From Flavipsychrobacter sp. (GTDB lineage Bacteria; Bacteroidota; Bacteroidia; Chitinophagales; Chitinophagaceae), in assembly GCA_016786665.1 (NCBI GenBank), contig JAEUVZ010000058.1, positions 1-64,000 on the forward strand: a DNA stretch of 64,000 nucleotides. The letters are read 5' to 3'. Below are positions 34,972 to 43,577 of this stretch, piece by piece (position 1 is the stretch's first letter; the number at the start of each line of letters is the position of its first letter). A program made the position numbers and the translations under genes. Below the pieces are notes generated by a model, which was not told the DNA's origin, made no database searches, and worked only from the letters and a program-made list of their open reading frames with translations.

Positions 34972-35892
34972 TTGAGCGCAGGAACACTAAATCTTTTCAA
35001 CATCTTCGACCGCGACACCCGGATTCACCTGCGCATACCTTTTTCTTACTATTTATTACCCGTATATGTTTTCGGCCTAAGCCAGGCCAGTCCTATATAC
35101 GTAGTAGATACGCTCATTGTTTTCGTAGCGCTGCATTTATTCATATATCCCGGCAGCAATATCTACAATAGCTATATGGATAACGATACCGGCAGCATAG
35201 GCGGCATCAAGAATCCACCGCCGGTTACCCCCAGGCTGTATTATGCCAGCATTATTTTCGACCTCGTTGGCCTGGCGCTCTGCCTGCTGGCCGGCTGGCA
35301 GACACTGCTGCTCATGCTGGGCTATGTCGGCTTTTCCAAAGGCTATAGCTGGCACGGCATCCGCTTCAAGAAATATACTTATGGTGGCTGGCTCTCCGTG
35401 GCCTTCTTCCAGGGGGGCTACACCTTCCTGCTCTCCAATATGTCGGCAGAGGGGCTGTTTTCTACGGGGTGGTTCACACCCCGCAACCTGGAGTGTATGG
35501 CCATAGCCTCCATCCTCATAGGGGGCTCCTACCCGCTCACCCAGGTGTACCAGCATAAGCAGGACAGCGAAAGCGGCGACATGACCATCAGCCGGAAGCT
35601 GGGGGTAAAGGGCACGTTCATCTTTTCGGGGCTTTCGTTCTTTACAGGGGCTATGCTACTGCTGCACTATTTCTATACCTTCTATACGCTGAACCAGTTC
35701 TACGTATTCGCCGCCTGCCTGTCGCCGGTCATTATTTATTTCAACTGGTGGTTTATTCAGTCAATGAAGAATGCGGAACAGGTAAACTACGAAAATACCA
35801 TGATGATAAACCGCATATCTGCCACCTGCATGATTCTGTGCTTCAGCATCATACTGTACCTCAATTACGCGCAGGCGGGCCTTATTTGGTAG
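34972..35892 (+). CDS. UbiA-family prenyltransferase-like membrane protein
   Basis: A 306-residue membrane protein with about eight or nine hydrophobic segments. The first Asp motif is altered: NIYNSYMDNDTGSIGG has Asn66, Asp70 and Asp72 where UbiA family members usually show NDxxDxxxD. The second motif QDSESGDMTISRKLG (Asp198, Asp203) is typical. Family members attach an isoprenoid chain to aromatic rings at the membrane. The start is a TTG at 34972; an in-frame TAG at 34951 excludes longer forms and no ATG is near. It is divergent from the PKS gene with a 45-bp gap and overlaps the convergent dehydrogenase by 11 bp. Confidence 0.88.
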   Translation: MSAGTLNLFNIFDRDTRIHLRIPFSYYLLPVYVFGLSQASPIYVVDTLIVFVALHLFIYPGSNIYNSYMDNDTGSIGGIKNPPPVTPRLYYASIIFDLVGLALCLLAGWQTLLLMLGYVGFSKGYSWHGIRFKKYTYGGWLSVAFFQGGYTFLLSNMSAEGLFSTGWFTPRNLECMAIASILIGGSYPLTQVYQHKQDSESGDMTISRKLGVKGTFIFSGLSFFTGAMLLLHYFYTFYTLNQFYVFAACLSPVIIYFNWWFIQSMKNAEQVNYENTMMINRISATCMILCFSIILYLNYAQAGLIW

Positions 35893-37159
35893 CGGCCACG
35901 CGCCAGATGGTATTTTCCACATCATCGGTCAGCAGCATAGAGCCATCAGGCAGAAAGACTATACCTGTGGGGCGCCCGTACACCTCGTCCTTTTCCAGGT
36001 CGGCAATGAAGCCGGTAAGAAAATCTTCCGGCTTTCCGGAGGGTTTCCTGTTCTTAAAGGGAACAAATACTACTTTATACCCCGAAAGTGTAGAGCGGTT
36101 CCACGAGCCATGTTGGGCAATAAACGCACCACCATGATACCGCGCCGGGAACGATTTGCCCCGGTAAAAGGCCAGCCCCAGCGATGCCGTGTGCGAGCCC
36201 AGGTCCACCTCGGGAACTATTGTTTTCTTCAGTAGCTCCGGCTTCAGGTCTTTTACACGGGTATCTATGTTCTGCCCCCAATAGCTGTAGGGCCACCCGT
36301 AGAAGCCGCCATCTTTCACCGATGTCAGGTAGTCGGGCACCAGGTCGTCGCCCAGTCCATCACGTTCGTTCACTGTTGTCCAGAGCGTTTGGGTACCGGG
36401 CGCCCAGTCCATACCCACGGGGTTACGCAGGCCTTCCGCGTAGATGCGTTTCTTGCTGCCGTCCGGGTTCATTTCTATAATGCAGGCGCGCTCTATTTCT
36501 TCTTCCAGCCCGTTTTCCGCTACGTTGCTGGAGCTGCCCACCGCTATGTATATTTTAGAGTTATCAGCATTGGCGATAATATTACGGGTCCAGTGCTGGT
36601 TCTTGCTGCTCACCCGCAGGTCGGTGATTTTCTGCGGAGCGTCAGCTATGCTGGTTTGCCCCTCCTTGTAGGGGAAACGCACCACCGCATCGGTATTGGC
36701 TACATAGATGTACCCATTCATATACAGCATCCCAAAGGGCTGGTTCAGGCCGTTTACAATAAAGTAATTACGTGTTTCGGGAATACCGTCTTTATCCGCA
36801 TCGCGCAGCAGGGTGATCCGGTCTGCGCTTTTCTTGGTATCGTGCGAGTTATCAGCGCCGGTTACGGCGGCTCCTGCCTTGGTGAGCAGGTTCATATTCA
36901 TATTGCTTTCTGCCACCAGCACGTCGCCATTGGGCAACACATACATCCAGCGGGGATTTTGAAATCCCTCGGCATACTTTGTAACCGCCAAACCGGCAGG
37001 TGCCTGGGGTTTGTTGCCGTCTTTCCATCCTTCCGACTTGCTGAAGTTCATCACCGACTTCGTGGCATTCGGTGCCGGCAAATCGGTGCGGGTATTCTGG
37101 GCGGTGGTGTAATGGCTGGCGAGTAAGGCGATTGCTGCTGAGAATAGTATTTTTTTCAT
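35882..37159 (-). CDS. PQQ-type soluble sugar dehydrogenase (sorbosone-dehydrogenase-like)
   Basis: A 425-residue secreted protein with the start MKKILFSAAIALLASHY at 37159; a longer frame to 37234 lacks a signal. The beta-propeller pattern is seen: NPRWMYVLPNGDVLVAE, ADKDGIPE, GLNQPFGMLYMNGYIYVANTD, GLRNPVGMDWAPGTQTLWTTVNERDGLG, GFYGWPYSYWGQN, LGLAFYRGKSFPARYHGGAFIAQHGSWNRS, FLPDGSMLLTDD. These motifs fit the soluble glucose/sorbosone dehydrogenase family, which uses pyrroloquinoline quinone. The true substrate is unknown. It is divergent from a TonB receptor gene, with 107 bp between the starts. Confidence 0.9.
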   Translation of the reverse strand: MKKILFSAAIALLASHYTTAQNTRTDLPAPNATKSVMNFSKSEGWKDGNKPQAPAGLAVTKYAEGFQNPRWMYVLPNGDVLVAESNMNMNLLTKAGAAVTGADNSHDTKKSADRITLLRDADKDGIPETRNYFIVNGLNQPFGMLYMNGYIYVANTDAVVRFPYKEGQTSIADAPQKITDLRVSSKNQHWTRNIIANADNSKIYIAVGSSSNVAENGLEEEIERACIIEMNPDGSKKRIYAEGLRNPVGMDWAPGTQTLWTTVNERDGLGDDLVPDYLTSVKDGGFYGWPYSYWGQNIDTRVKDLKPELLKKTIVPEVDLGSHTASLGLAFYRGKSFPARYHGGAFIAQHGSWNRSTLSGYKVVFVPFKNRKPSGKPEDFLTGFIADLEKDEVYGRPTGIVFLPDGSMLLTDDVENTIWRVAATK

Positions 37160-37266
37160 GGCGTAATGCTGTGTAGCCATACCCTCAAAAATTCCGTACC
37201 AACTCATCCTTTTATCGGCATGAATTTTTGACATTTGTACTGCTGTGCTTTAGCGCGCCACACTTC

Positions 37267-39354
37267 ATGAAGAAATACTACCTCTTTATCATAGCTGTCG
37301 CATGTTCCATCCCGCTGTGGGGCCAGGACACGACTTCATCATCTGCAAAGACACTAGAGAGCCATCTACCTGATATTGTAGTCTACTCTTTTACGGCCCC
37401 GGAAGTAATCGCCCTCAGCGACCTGAACCGGTACAGTAATACCAGCATTTTACCTGCCGTTAATACCATACCCGGCGTACGTATGGAGGAGCGCTCCCCC
37501 AGCAGTTACCGTTTCGGCATACGCGGCAGCTCCGCCCAAACGCCGTTCGGGGTGCGGAACGTAAAAGCATACTACAATGGCATCCCTTTCACCGATGCGG
37601 GCGGCAATACTTACCTGAACCAACTGGGCTTTTACAACATCAACAACCTGAGTGTGAAGAAAGGCCCCTCCGGCAGCCTTTACGGAGCGGGCACAGGTGG
37701 CGTATTGCTGATAAATAGCCTGCCCGATGAAGTGGAAAACATGGCGAAGGTGCACTATACGGCAGGCAGCTATGGGTTGCAGTCCGCCGCTGGTGAAGTC
37801 TTTATCAGCGATACCAACTCCCGGCAAGTCATTCGCTACCAGCATGCAGAGGCGGATGGCTACCGGCAGCAGTCGGCCAGCAGGAAAGGTGTCTTTTCTT
37901 ACGATGCCGCCCTGCGCACCGGCCAACGGAATACCCTAAAAGCGCACTTACTCTACAGTAAACTCACTTATCAGACACCCGGCGGCCTGACACTGGCCCA
38001 GTACCAGGCCGACTCAAGAGCGGCCCGCCCCGGCACTACTACCATACCCGGCGCCGTTGAGAATAAAGCGACTGTTTACCAGGAGTCGTTCCTGGCCGGC
38101 ATCACCAACGAGTTACGCATCAGCACCCGTTGGGAGAACACCACCGCGCTTTTCGCCTCCTACAACCAACTCATCAACCCTACCATCCGAAACTACTCCC
38201 GAAGCGCGCAGCCCAACACGGGAATAACCACGGCTTTCCGCTTCAACGCGAAGAAAGGGCGCTCTACCTACTGGTGGACCACGGGAGGAGAGGCTCTGCA
38301 GCAATTCGCCACTGAAAAGACTTATACGAACAATGCCGGCACACCGGGTACCCTCACCAACGATGTGGAGATAAATAACCTGCTCGCATTCGCCTACACG
38401 CATCTGCAATGGCAATACCGCAGGCTGATAGTATCGGGCGGCATCAGCATCAATAACTCCCGGGTGCGTATCACCAGCTTATTGCCGGCATACAGTACGC
38501 AGTCCGCGCAGTTCAACAACCAACTGGCCCCGGCCATTACTGCAAAATACTGGCTGCGCGGCCAGAACAATGTATATGTGCTGGCCGAAAAAGGCTACAC
38601 GCCACCATCGGTAAGCGAGCTGTCTCCTACGGGCAGCAATATTAATCTCGGCCTGCGTCCCTCCCAGGGCTGGAACTATGCCGTGGGGTCACAGGGCTAC
38701 TTCTTCGGCCGCCGGCTTTTCTACGATGTCAGCCTGTTCCATTTCCGGCTGTCGCAGGCCATCGTACAGCGCAGGGACAGCGCAGGGGGAGATTACTACA
38801 TCAACTCAGGCGGCACTTATCAGTCCGGCGCGGAAGCGCTCGTGCGTTACACATGGCAGGTGGGCAACAAGAACGAATTGCTCAAAAAAATGGAAGCGAC
38901 ACTAGCCTATACCGGCTACCAGTTCACCTACCGTGACTTTACACAGCTTTCCGCTAATTACACGGGCAACCGCCTCCCGGGAGTTCCCGACCATGTCGTT
39001 AGTCTTTCCGTGGATGCCGATATGCGCCCTGGCATATACGCCAATCTCAGCTATTACTATTGCAGCGCCATCTACCTCAACGATGCCAATACCGACCGGG
39101 CTGTCGATTACACGTTGCTGGGCGCACGTCTCGGTTACCGCAAATCCTTTAAGCGGGTGCTGCTGGATGTATATGCCGGTGGCGATAACCTGCTGAACAA
39201 AAAGTACAGCCTGGGAAATGACATCAACGCCGCGGGAGGGCGGTATTACAATGCCGCACCGGGCGTCAACTTCTTCGCCGGGCTATCGCTCGGGTTCAGG
39301 TACCGCTTACCCCGGCTGCCTGCACCCGGCGCCGTATTAGAAATACTTGATTAG
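37267..39354 (+). CDS. TonB-dependent outer-membrane receptor
   Basis: A 695-residue receptor, started at MKKYYLFIIAVACSIP (37267; an earlier ATG at 37228 overlaps the divergent gene's untranslated region). A signal peptide ends WGQ. The plug domain (about 30-160) has LPAVNTIPGVRMEERSP, the RGS motif GIRGSSAQTPFG and KKGPSGSLYGAGTGGVLLI. The barrel follows to the C-terminus (FRYRLPRLP...), with no CarboxypepD_reg N-terminal domain, so it is the FepA/BtuB-like rather than the SusC type. The substrate is unknown; haem, siderophore, vitamin or PQQ are options. Energy would come from the exb-tonB operon at 15374-18506. Confidence 0.93.
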   Translation: MKKYYLFIIAVACSIPLWGQDTTSSSAKTLESHLPDIVVYSFTAPEVIALSDLNRYSNTSILPAVNTIPGVRMEERSPSSYRFGIRGSSAQTPFGVRNVKAYYNGIPFTDAGGNTYLNQLGFYNINNLSVKKGPSGSLYGAGTGGVLLINSLPDEVENMAKVHYTAGSYGLQSAAGEVFISDTNSRQVIRYQHAEADGYRQQSASRKGVFSYDAALRTGQRNTLKAHLLYSKLTYQTPGGLTLAQYQADSRAARPGTTTIPGAVENKATVYQESFLAGITNELRISTRWENTTALFASYNQLINPTIRNYSRSAQPNTGITTAFRFNAKKGRSTYWWTTGGEALQQFATEKTYTNNAGTPGTLTNDVEINNLLAFAYTHLQWQYRRLIVSGGISINNSRVRITSLLPAYSTQSAQFNNQLAPAITAKYWLRGQNNVYVLAEKGYTPPSVSELSPTGSNINLGLRPSQGWNYAVGSQGYFFGRRLFYDVSLFHFRLSQAIVQRRDSAGGDYYINSGGTYQSGAEALVRYTWQVGNKNELLKKMEATLAYTGYQFTYRDFTQLSANYTGNRLPGVPDHVVSLSVDADMRPGIYANLSYYYCSAIYLNDANTDRAVDYTLLGARLGYRKSFKRVLLDVYAGGDNLLNKKYSLGNDINAAGGRYYNAAPGVNFFAGLSLGFRYRLPRLPAPGAVLEILD

Positions 39355-39437
39355 TTTCCTGTTCGCCACACACCGATATAAAAAAATATTAAAAAATCAA
39401 CCGCCAAAAGACCCTAAACGAAAATTCTTTTTTATCC

Positions 39438-39445
39438 TACATTTG
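39438..39445 (+). promoter_or_regulatory. -7 box before the receiver-PAS gene
   Basis: TACATTTG matches TAnnTTTG and lies 26 bp before the ATG at 39472. No clear -33 TTG. Confidence 0.5.
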
Positions 39446-39471
39446 ACACTTACGATTGGTGAAGGATAAGG

Positions 39472-41181
39472 ATGAAAACAAGTGCCCGCATATTACTATT
39501 GGAAGACGACGAGGAAAGTGTCTTTCTCATTTCCCGGCTATTGCAGCGGATAGGGTATGAGGAAAATAATATCGTTGCCTGCTACTCGCTGGAAGAGCTC
39601 AACAACACTACCGAAGATGATTTTGAGGTAATACTTACCGATCTCACTCTACCCGACTCTACCTTCGACCAGACTTTTGAGCGGGTTCACGCTGTATTTC
39701 CCTACGCTCCCATTATCATCCTTACCGGCAAAGACGAGCGGGACTTCGCGCAAGCCATGATACAACAGGGGGCCCAGGATTATCTCATTAAGGGTACATT
39801 CGGACAGGAGTTGCTGGAAAAATCAATACGGTACAGCATAGAACGGAATAAGATCCGCCGCGAACTGGAAAAATCCCGGGCCGACTATACCCGGGTGTTT
39901 GAGGATAATCCCCACCCCATCATTATTTTCAACCGGCATACCTACCAGGTACTGGCCGTAAACAGTGCCGCTATACACCAATACGGCTACTCGCGGCAGG
40001 AATGGCTCGCCCGGTACATGGACATGATTCGCCCGGAAGAAGACCGGCAGCCCTTCCGGGACATACTCCATACCCTCACCGACAAGTACATGGATGCGGG
40101 CACATGGCGGCACATATACCACGACGGCACCATAGTGCACGTGCAGATATACAGCCACAAAACAAAATTCCACAATACCGACGCTATCGTAACGATGGCG
40201 ATAAATATCGACGAAAAAGTAAGAACCAAAGAGCGGCTGCGCGAGCGCAACAAGGAAATAACCGATATCCTGGATAGCATTTCCGATGGCTTCTATACCG
40301 TGAACCGGGAGTGGGTGATTACCTATGTGAACGCCGCCTTTGAAGAAATGTTCCGGAAGAAGAAGGAGCAGGTGACCGGCCAGTCGCTGTGGGAGTGCTT
40401 CCCGTTGTTTAAAGACAGTCCCCTGCACGATGAGGTGCGCCGGGTAATGGAGGAAGGCAACGTTTACCAAACCATCCTCCAATCAGTTACTATCGGCAAA
40501 TGGCTATCAGTAAGCGTGTACCCGGTTAAGGACGGTGTAGCCATTTACCTGCAGAACATAAACGAAGAACTACAGCTGAAACAGAAGCTGATGAACAACG
40601 ATAAAGCCCTCCGCGCCATCATCAACAATACCGAAGACGTTATCTGGTCCATAGACCGGAAGCTGCGGGTAATAGAGGCCAACCAACCTTTCTGGGACAC
40701 GCTGCGCCAGCGCACCGGGAAGGAGTATGCGGAGTTGGAACAGCAAGACCTGGACCCGCAGCTATTCGCGGAATGGGAAGGGCTTTTTGAGCGCGCCTTC
40801 AAGGGAGAGCGTTTCAGCACTATCTGGACCGAGGAAACGGTAACAGGCACCACCTTTGCCGAAATCAGCTTTAACCCCATCTACGATAACGACAACAACA
40901 TTTCAGCTATCAGTTGTTTTTCCCGCAACATCACCGCCGAGCGCACCTACCTGAACAGGATAGAGCAGCAAAACCGGCAACTGAAAGAGATAGCCTGGCT
41001 ACAGTCGCACAAAGTACGCAGCCACGTAGCCACCATACTGGGCCTCAGCCAGTTCATTAACAAAAACATTGTCGCCGACCCCGACCTCAATAAGGTGCTG
41101 GTCGGCATACAAGACGCAGCCCGTCAGCTGGATGTTGTCATCCGCGATATCAACGGGCTTACCAGGAGCGTGGACGGTTAA
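39472..41181 (+). CDS. response-regulator receiver / multi-PAS protein without an ATPase domain
   Basis: A 569-residue signalling protein. The receiver domain spans 1-125 with acidic residues Glu11-Asp12-Asp13, phosphoacceptor Asp57 (VILTDLTLPDS) and a Lys in QDYLIKGTF. Three PAS domains follow (about 135-250, 260-375 and 385-500). The last 66 residues resemble a histidine-kinase dimerisation helix pair (LKEIAWLQSHKVRSHVATILGL, His513 and His518), but no HATPase domain follows and the protein stops at 569. It could be a phosphorelay adaptor or a degenerate kinase. Partner is unknown. It shares a terminator region with the convergent Fic gene. Confidence 0.85.
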   Translation: MKTSARILLLEDDEESVFLISRLLQRIGYEENNIVACYSLEELNNTTEDDFEVILTDLTLPDSTFDQTFERVHAVFPYAPIIILTGKDERDFAQAMIQQGAQDYLIKGTFGQELLEKSIRYSIERNKIRRELEKSRADYTRVFEDNPHPIIIFNRHTYQVLAVNSAAIHQYGYSRQEWLARYMDMIRPEEDRQPFRDILHTLTDKYMDAGTWRHIYHDGTIVHVQIYSHKTKFHNTDAIVTMAINIDEKVRTKERLRERNKEITDILDSISDGFYTVNREWVITYVNAAFEEMFRKKKEQVTGQSLWECFPLFKDSPLHDEVRRVMEEGNVYQTILQSVTIGKWLSVSVYPVKDGVAIYLQNINEELQLKQKLMNNDKALRAIINNTEDVIWSIDRKLRVIEANQPFWDTLRQRTGKEYAELEQQDLDPQLFAEWEGLFERAFKGERFSTIWTEETVTGTTFAEISFNPIYDNDNNISAISCFSRNITAERTYLNRIEQQNRQLKEIAWLQSHKVRSHVATILGLSQFINKNIVADPDLNKVLVGIQDAARQLDVVIRDINGLTRSVDG

Positions 41182-41220
41182 TAATTGTCTTTGTTTGTTC
41201 GCAAAAACGGCCAAGTCCGC

Positions 41221-41249
41221 AAAAAAGCCCTGCGTCATGCAGGGCTTTG
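41221..41249. terminator. bidirectional Rho-independent terminator
   Basis: A 9-bp stem AAGCCCTGC / GCAGGGCTT (41225-41233, 41239-41247) with T-runs on both strands. It serves the PAS gene on plus and the Fic gene on minus; the minus side has the longer T-run. Confidence 0.85.
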
Positions 41250-41265
41250 ATTATAATTTACGGTC

Positions 41266-42072
41266 CTATTCGGTATCCTTTCCTTCCATTACATCGAGCA
41301 GCACCTGCTGCGACCTGGTGAGCAAACCTGCCATGAAATCATAGAAGAGATCAGGGTCTCCTCCATAGCCTTGCACATCAGCAAGAAACTGGTAGTACAT
41401 TCTGCGCTCCTCTTCTTTTATATAAATGGGCGGATACCCGTAAGAGATCAAAATCAGGTTGGTAAGTATACGGCACGTCCTTCCATTCCCATCATAAAAG
41501 GGGTGGATAACAATAAAGTCAAGATGAGCTTGCAATGCCAGGGAAACCGGGTGCAGTGCGTCAATAGCACCCTCTTTTATTTTGTCCGCTTCGGCGTTCA
41601 GCCAATTTATCAGCCGATGCATGCGTTCAGGTACCTCAGCGTGGTTCACAAAATCAAAACGCTCCCCTTTATAATTAGTCAGGTAGTTGTTGCTCGTTTT
41701 CCATTTACCTATTAGCTGTGCCTTCTCACGGTTTTCTTCGTGCATTATCCCCTTATGTAACTCCCGTATCCGCCGCTCACTAATGCGCACGTGCGATCTT
41801 CCTATTTTCAGTATTTCAGTAATCACCTCATCATGTCCTTTCATCTCCAGGATGTCACCTATTGGCTTCCCATCCACCGTTATATTACCTACCATCACAC
41901 TGCGTGTCTCCGAACGGGTAAGCGAATTCCCCTCCATGCTATTAGAAGTGTAGTTCCACTCCAGCCGGAACTTGTAGTTGATTTTCTTCAACACTTCATC
42001 AGGCAGCTTGCCATGTTTTTCAATAGCCTGCTGCATGTCGTCTATCTGCCTTAATTTATCTAAATACGACAT
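41266..42072 (-). CDS. Fic-family protein with N-terminal inhibitory motif
   Basis: A 268-residue Fic protein. The start MSYLDKLRQIDDM at 42072 is chosen over an upstream one at 42099. The catalytic motif HPFYDGNGRTCR (190-201) matches HxFx(D/E)GNGRxxR. The inhibitory motif (S/T)xxxE(G/N) is present before it as SNSMEG (Ser43, Glu47), which marks a self-inhibited (class II type) Fic enzyme. Such enzymes transfer AMP to a hydroxyl side chain on a target protein; the target is not known. There is no FicA-like antitoxin gene next to it. Its base composition is slightly AT-richer than the flanking genes. Confidence 0.92.
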   Translation of the reverse strand: MSYLDKLRQIDDMQQAIEKHGKLPDEVLKKINYKFRLEWNYTSNSMEGNSLTRSETRSVMVGNITVDGKPIGDILEMKGHDEVITEILKIGRSHVRISERRIRELHKGIMHEENREKAQLIGKWKTSNNYLTNYKGERFDFVNHAEVPERMHRLINWLNAEADKIKEGAIDALHPVSLALQAHLDFIVIHPFYDGNGRTCRILTNLILISYGYPPIYIKEEERRMYYQFLADVQGYGGDPDLFYDFMAGLLTRSQQVLLDVMEGKDTE

Positions 42073-42096
42073 ACTTACCTTTCTATTATAAATATA

Positions 42097-42131
42097 CAAA
42101 AGCGCCGCACATATCCAGTGCGGCGCTTTCT
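42097..42131 (-). terminator. Rho-independent terminator after metK
   Basis: An inverted repeat AGCGCCGCAC / GTGCGGCGCT (42101-42110, 42118-42127) with a 7-nt loop. On the minus strand it is followed by TTTTGTA. It lies 16 bp beyond the metK stop. Confidence 0.85.
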
Positions 42132-42146
42132 ATAAGTTGTTTGTCC

Positions 42147-43400
42147 TTACTTCAGCTTAAAGGCTTTCTTCACCTTGGGCACGTAGTCCAGTTTTTCCCA
42201 GGTAAACAGTTCTACTTTCACGCTCTTGGTTTTGCCATCGGCAGACTTAAAGGTCTTGGTAACTGTTTCCGGCGTGCGGCCCATGTGGCCGTAGGCGGCG
42301 CACTCGCTATACATAGGCTGGCGCAGCTTCAGGCGCTCTTCTATAAAGTAAGGGCGCATGTCAAATACTTCCTGTACTATTTTAGCAATAGCGCCATCGT
42401 TCAGGTTCACCTTTGCGGTACCGTAAGTGTTTACGTACACACCCATCGGCTTTGCTACACCTATCGCGTAAGATACCTGTACCAGCACTTCGTCGCAAAC
42501 GCCGGCAGCTACCAGGTTCTTGGCTATGTGGCGGGTAGCATAGGCCGCGGAACGGTCAACCTTCGAAGGGTCTTTGCCCGAGAAAGCGCCACCACCGTGT
42601 GCACCTTTACCACCGTAGGTATCTACAATGATTTTACGGCCGGTAAGGCCTGTATCTCCGTGCGGTCCGCCAATAACGAACTTACCGGTAGGGTTCACGT
42701 GGTAGTTGATCTTGTTGTTGAACAGGTGCTTGTACTGCGGATACTTCTTAATAACGCGTGGTATCAGTATCGCCTTCACGTCTTTAGTAATTTTATCCAG
42801 CATCGCCTTCTCTTCAGCAAAATCATCGTGCTGTGTAGAAATAACGATGGTATCTATGCGCACCGGCTTGTTATCGTCGCTGTACTCCAGTGTTACCTGG
42901 CTCTTCGCATCGGGGCGCAGGTACTTCATCTGCTTCCCTTCACGGCGGATAGACGACAGCTCCTGCAGCAGCAGGTGAGCCATATCCAGCGCCAGCGGCA
43001 TGTAGTTGGCCGTTTCGTTGGTGGCGTAGCCAAACATCATCCCCTGGTCACCCGCACCCTGGTCTTCTTTCTTTTTGCGCTCTACACCCTGGTTTATGTC
43101 GGGCGATTGCTCATGTATCGCGGAAAGAACACCGCACGAGTGCGCTTCAAACATATACTCGCTCTTCGTGTAGCCTATCTTAGCTATTACTTCGCGGGCT
43201 ATTGTCTGCACATCTATGTAGGTATTGCATTTTACTTCACCTGCCAGCACTACCTGTCCTGTGGTCACCAGCGTTTCGCAGGCAATTTTAGATTGTGGGT
43301 CCCATGCAAGGAAGTTGTCTACTAACGCATCGGATATCTGGTCGGCTACTTTATCAGGGTGTCCTTCAGAAACGGACTCTGACGTGAATAAATATGGCAT
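42147..43400 (-). CDS. metK: S-adenosylmethionine synthase
   Basis: A 417-residue enzyme that makes SAM from Met and ATP. Signatures are [13 protein letters not shown] near the N-terminus, [12 protein letters not shown] (the central conserved motif), and the P-loop [16 protein letters not shown] (about 267-282). The order and length fit bacterial MetK, with an extra C-terminal stretch typical of Bacteroidota. There is a gap of 177 bp before glmS on the same strand, and a hairpin there (43522-43547) may end glmS. SAM made here serves the methyltransferase at 33099 among others. Confidence 0.97.
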   Translation of the reverse strand: MPYLFTSESVSEGHPDKVADQISDALVDNFLAWDPQSKIACETLVTTGQVVLAGEVKCNTYIDVQTIAREVIAKIGYTKSEYMFEAHSCGVLSAIHEQSPDINQGVERKKKEDQGAGDQGMMFGYATNETANYMPLALDMAHLLLQELSSIRREGKQMKYLRPDAKSQVTLEYSDDNKPVRIDTIVISTQHDDFAEEKAMLDKITKDVKAILIPRVIKKYPQYKHLFNNKINYHVNPTGKFVIGGPHGDTGLTGRKIIVDTYGGKGAHGGGAFSGKDPSKVDRSAAYATRHIAKNLVAAGVCDEVLVQVSYAIGVAKPMGVYVNTYGTAKVNLNDGAIAKIVQEVFDMRPYFIEERLKLRQPMYSECAAYGHMGRTPETVTKTFKSADGKTKSVKVELFTWEKLDYVPKVKKAFKLK

Positions 43401-43521
43401 GTTTTGTACTGTGATTAAAGAATTAAAAATTCAGATAGGGCTGCAATTTAGCTTATGTGTAGTAAAATTTCAATTTTTAATCTGTCTATATCCACATTAT
43501 ACGCGCTATGTGCATAAACAA

Positions 43522-43547
43522 GGCCCGGAAGACGTGTCTTCCGGGCC
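43522..43547 (-). terminator. terminator-like hairpin after glmS
   Basis: A perfect 12-bp stem (43522-43533 with 43536-43547) and a 2-nt spacer. The T-run on the minus strand is weak (TTGTTTATG). It lies 31 bp past the glmS stop. Confidence 0.65.
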
Positions 43548-43577
43548 GATATAGTTCGTTCTTCAGCTTCGCTATAT

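Noticed and set aside
38113-38415. minus-strand ORF inside the TonB receptor gene
   Set aside because: It is inside the barrel coding region and has no motif or start signal.
42141-43325. 394-codon open frame on the plus strand
   Set aside because: It is antisense to metK, which has all family motifs on the minus strand.
43401-43577. SAM riboswitch before metK
   Set aside because: The 177-bp leader has no recognisable SAM riboswitch core; only a hairpin at 43522-43547 which fits a glmS terminator.
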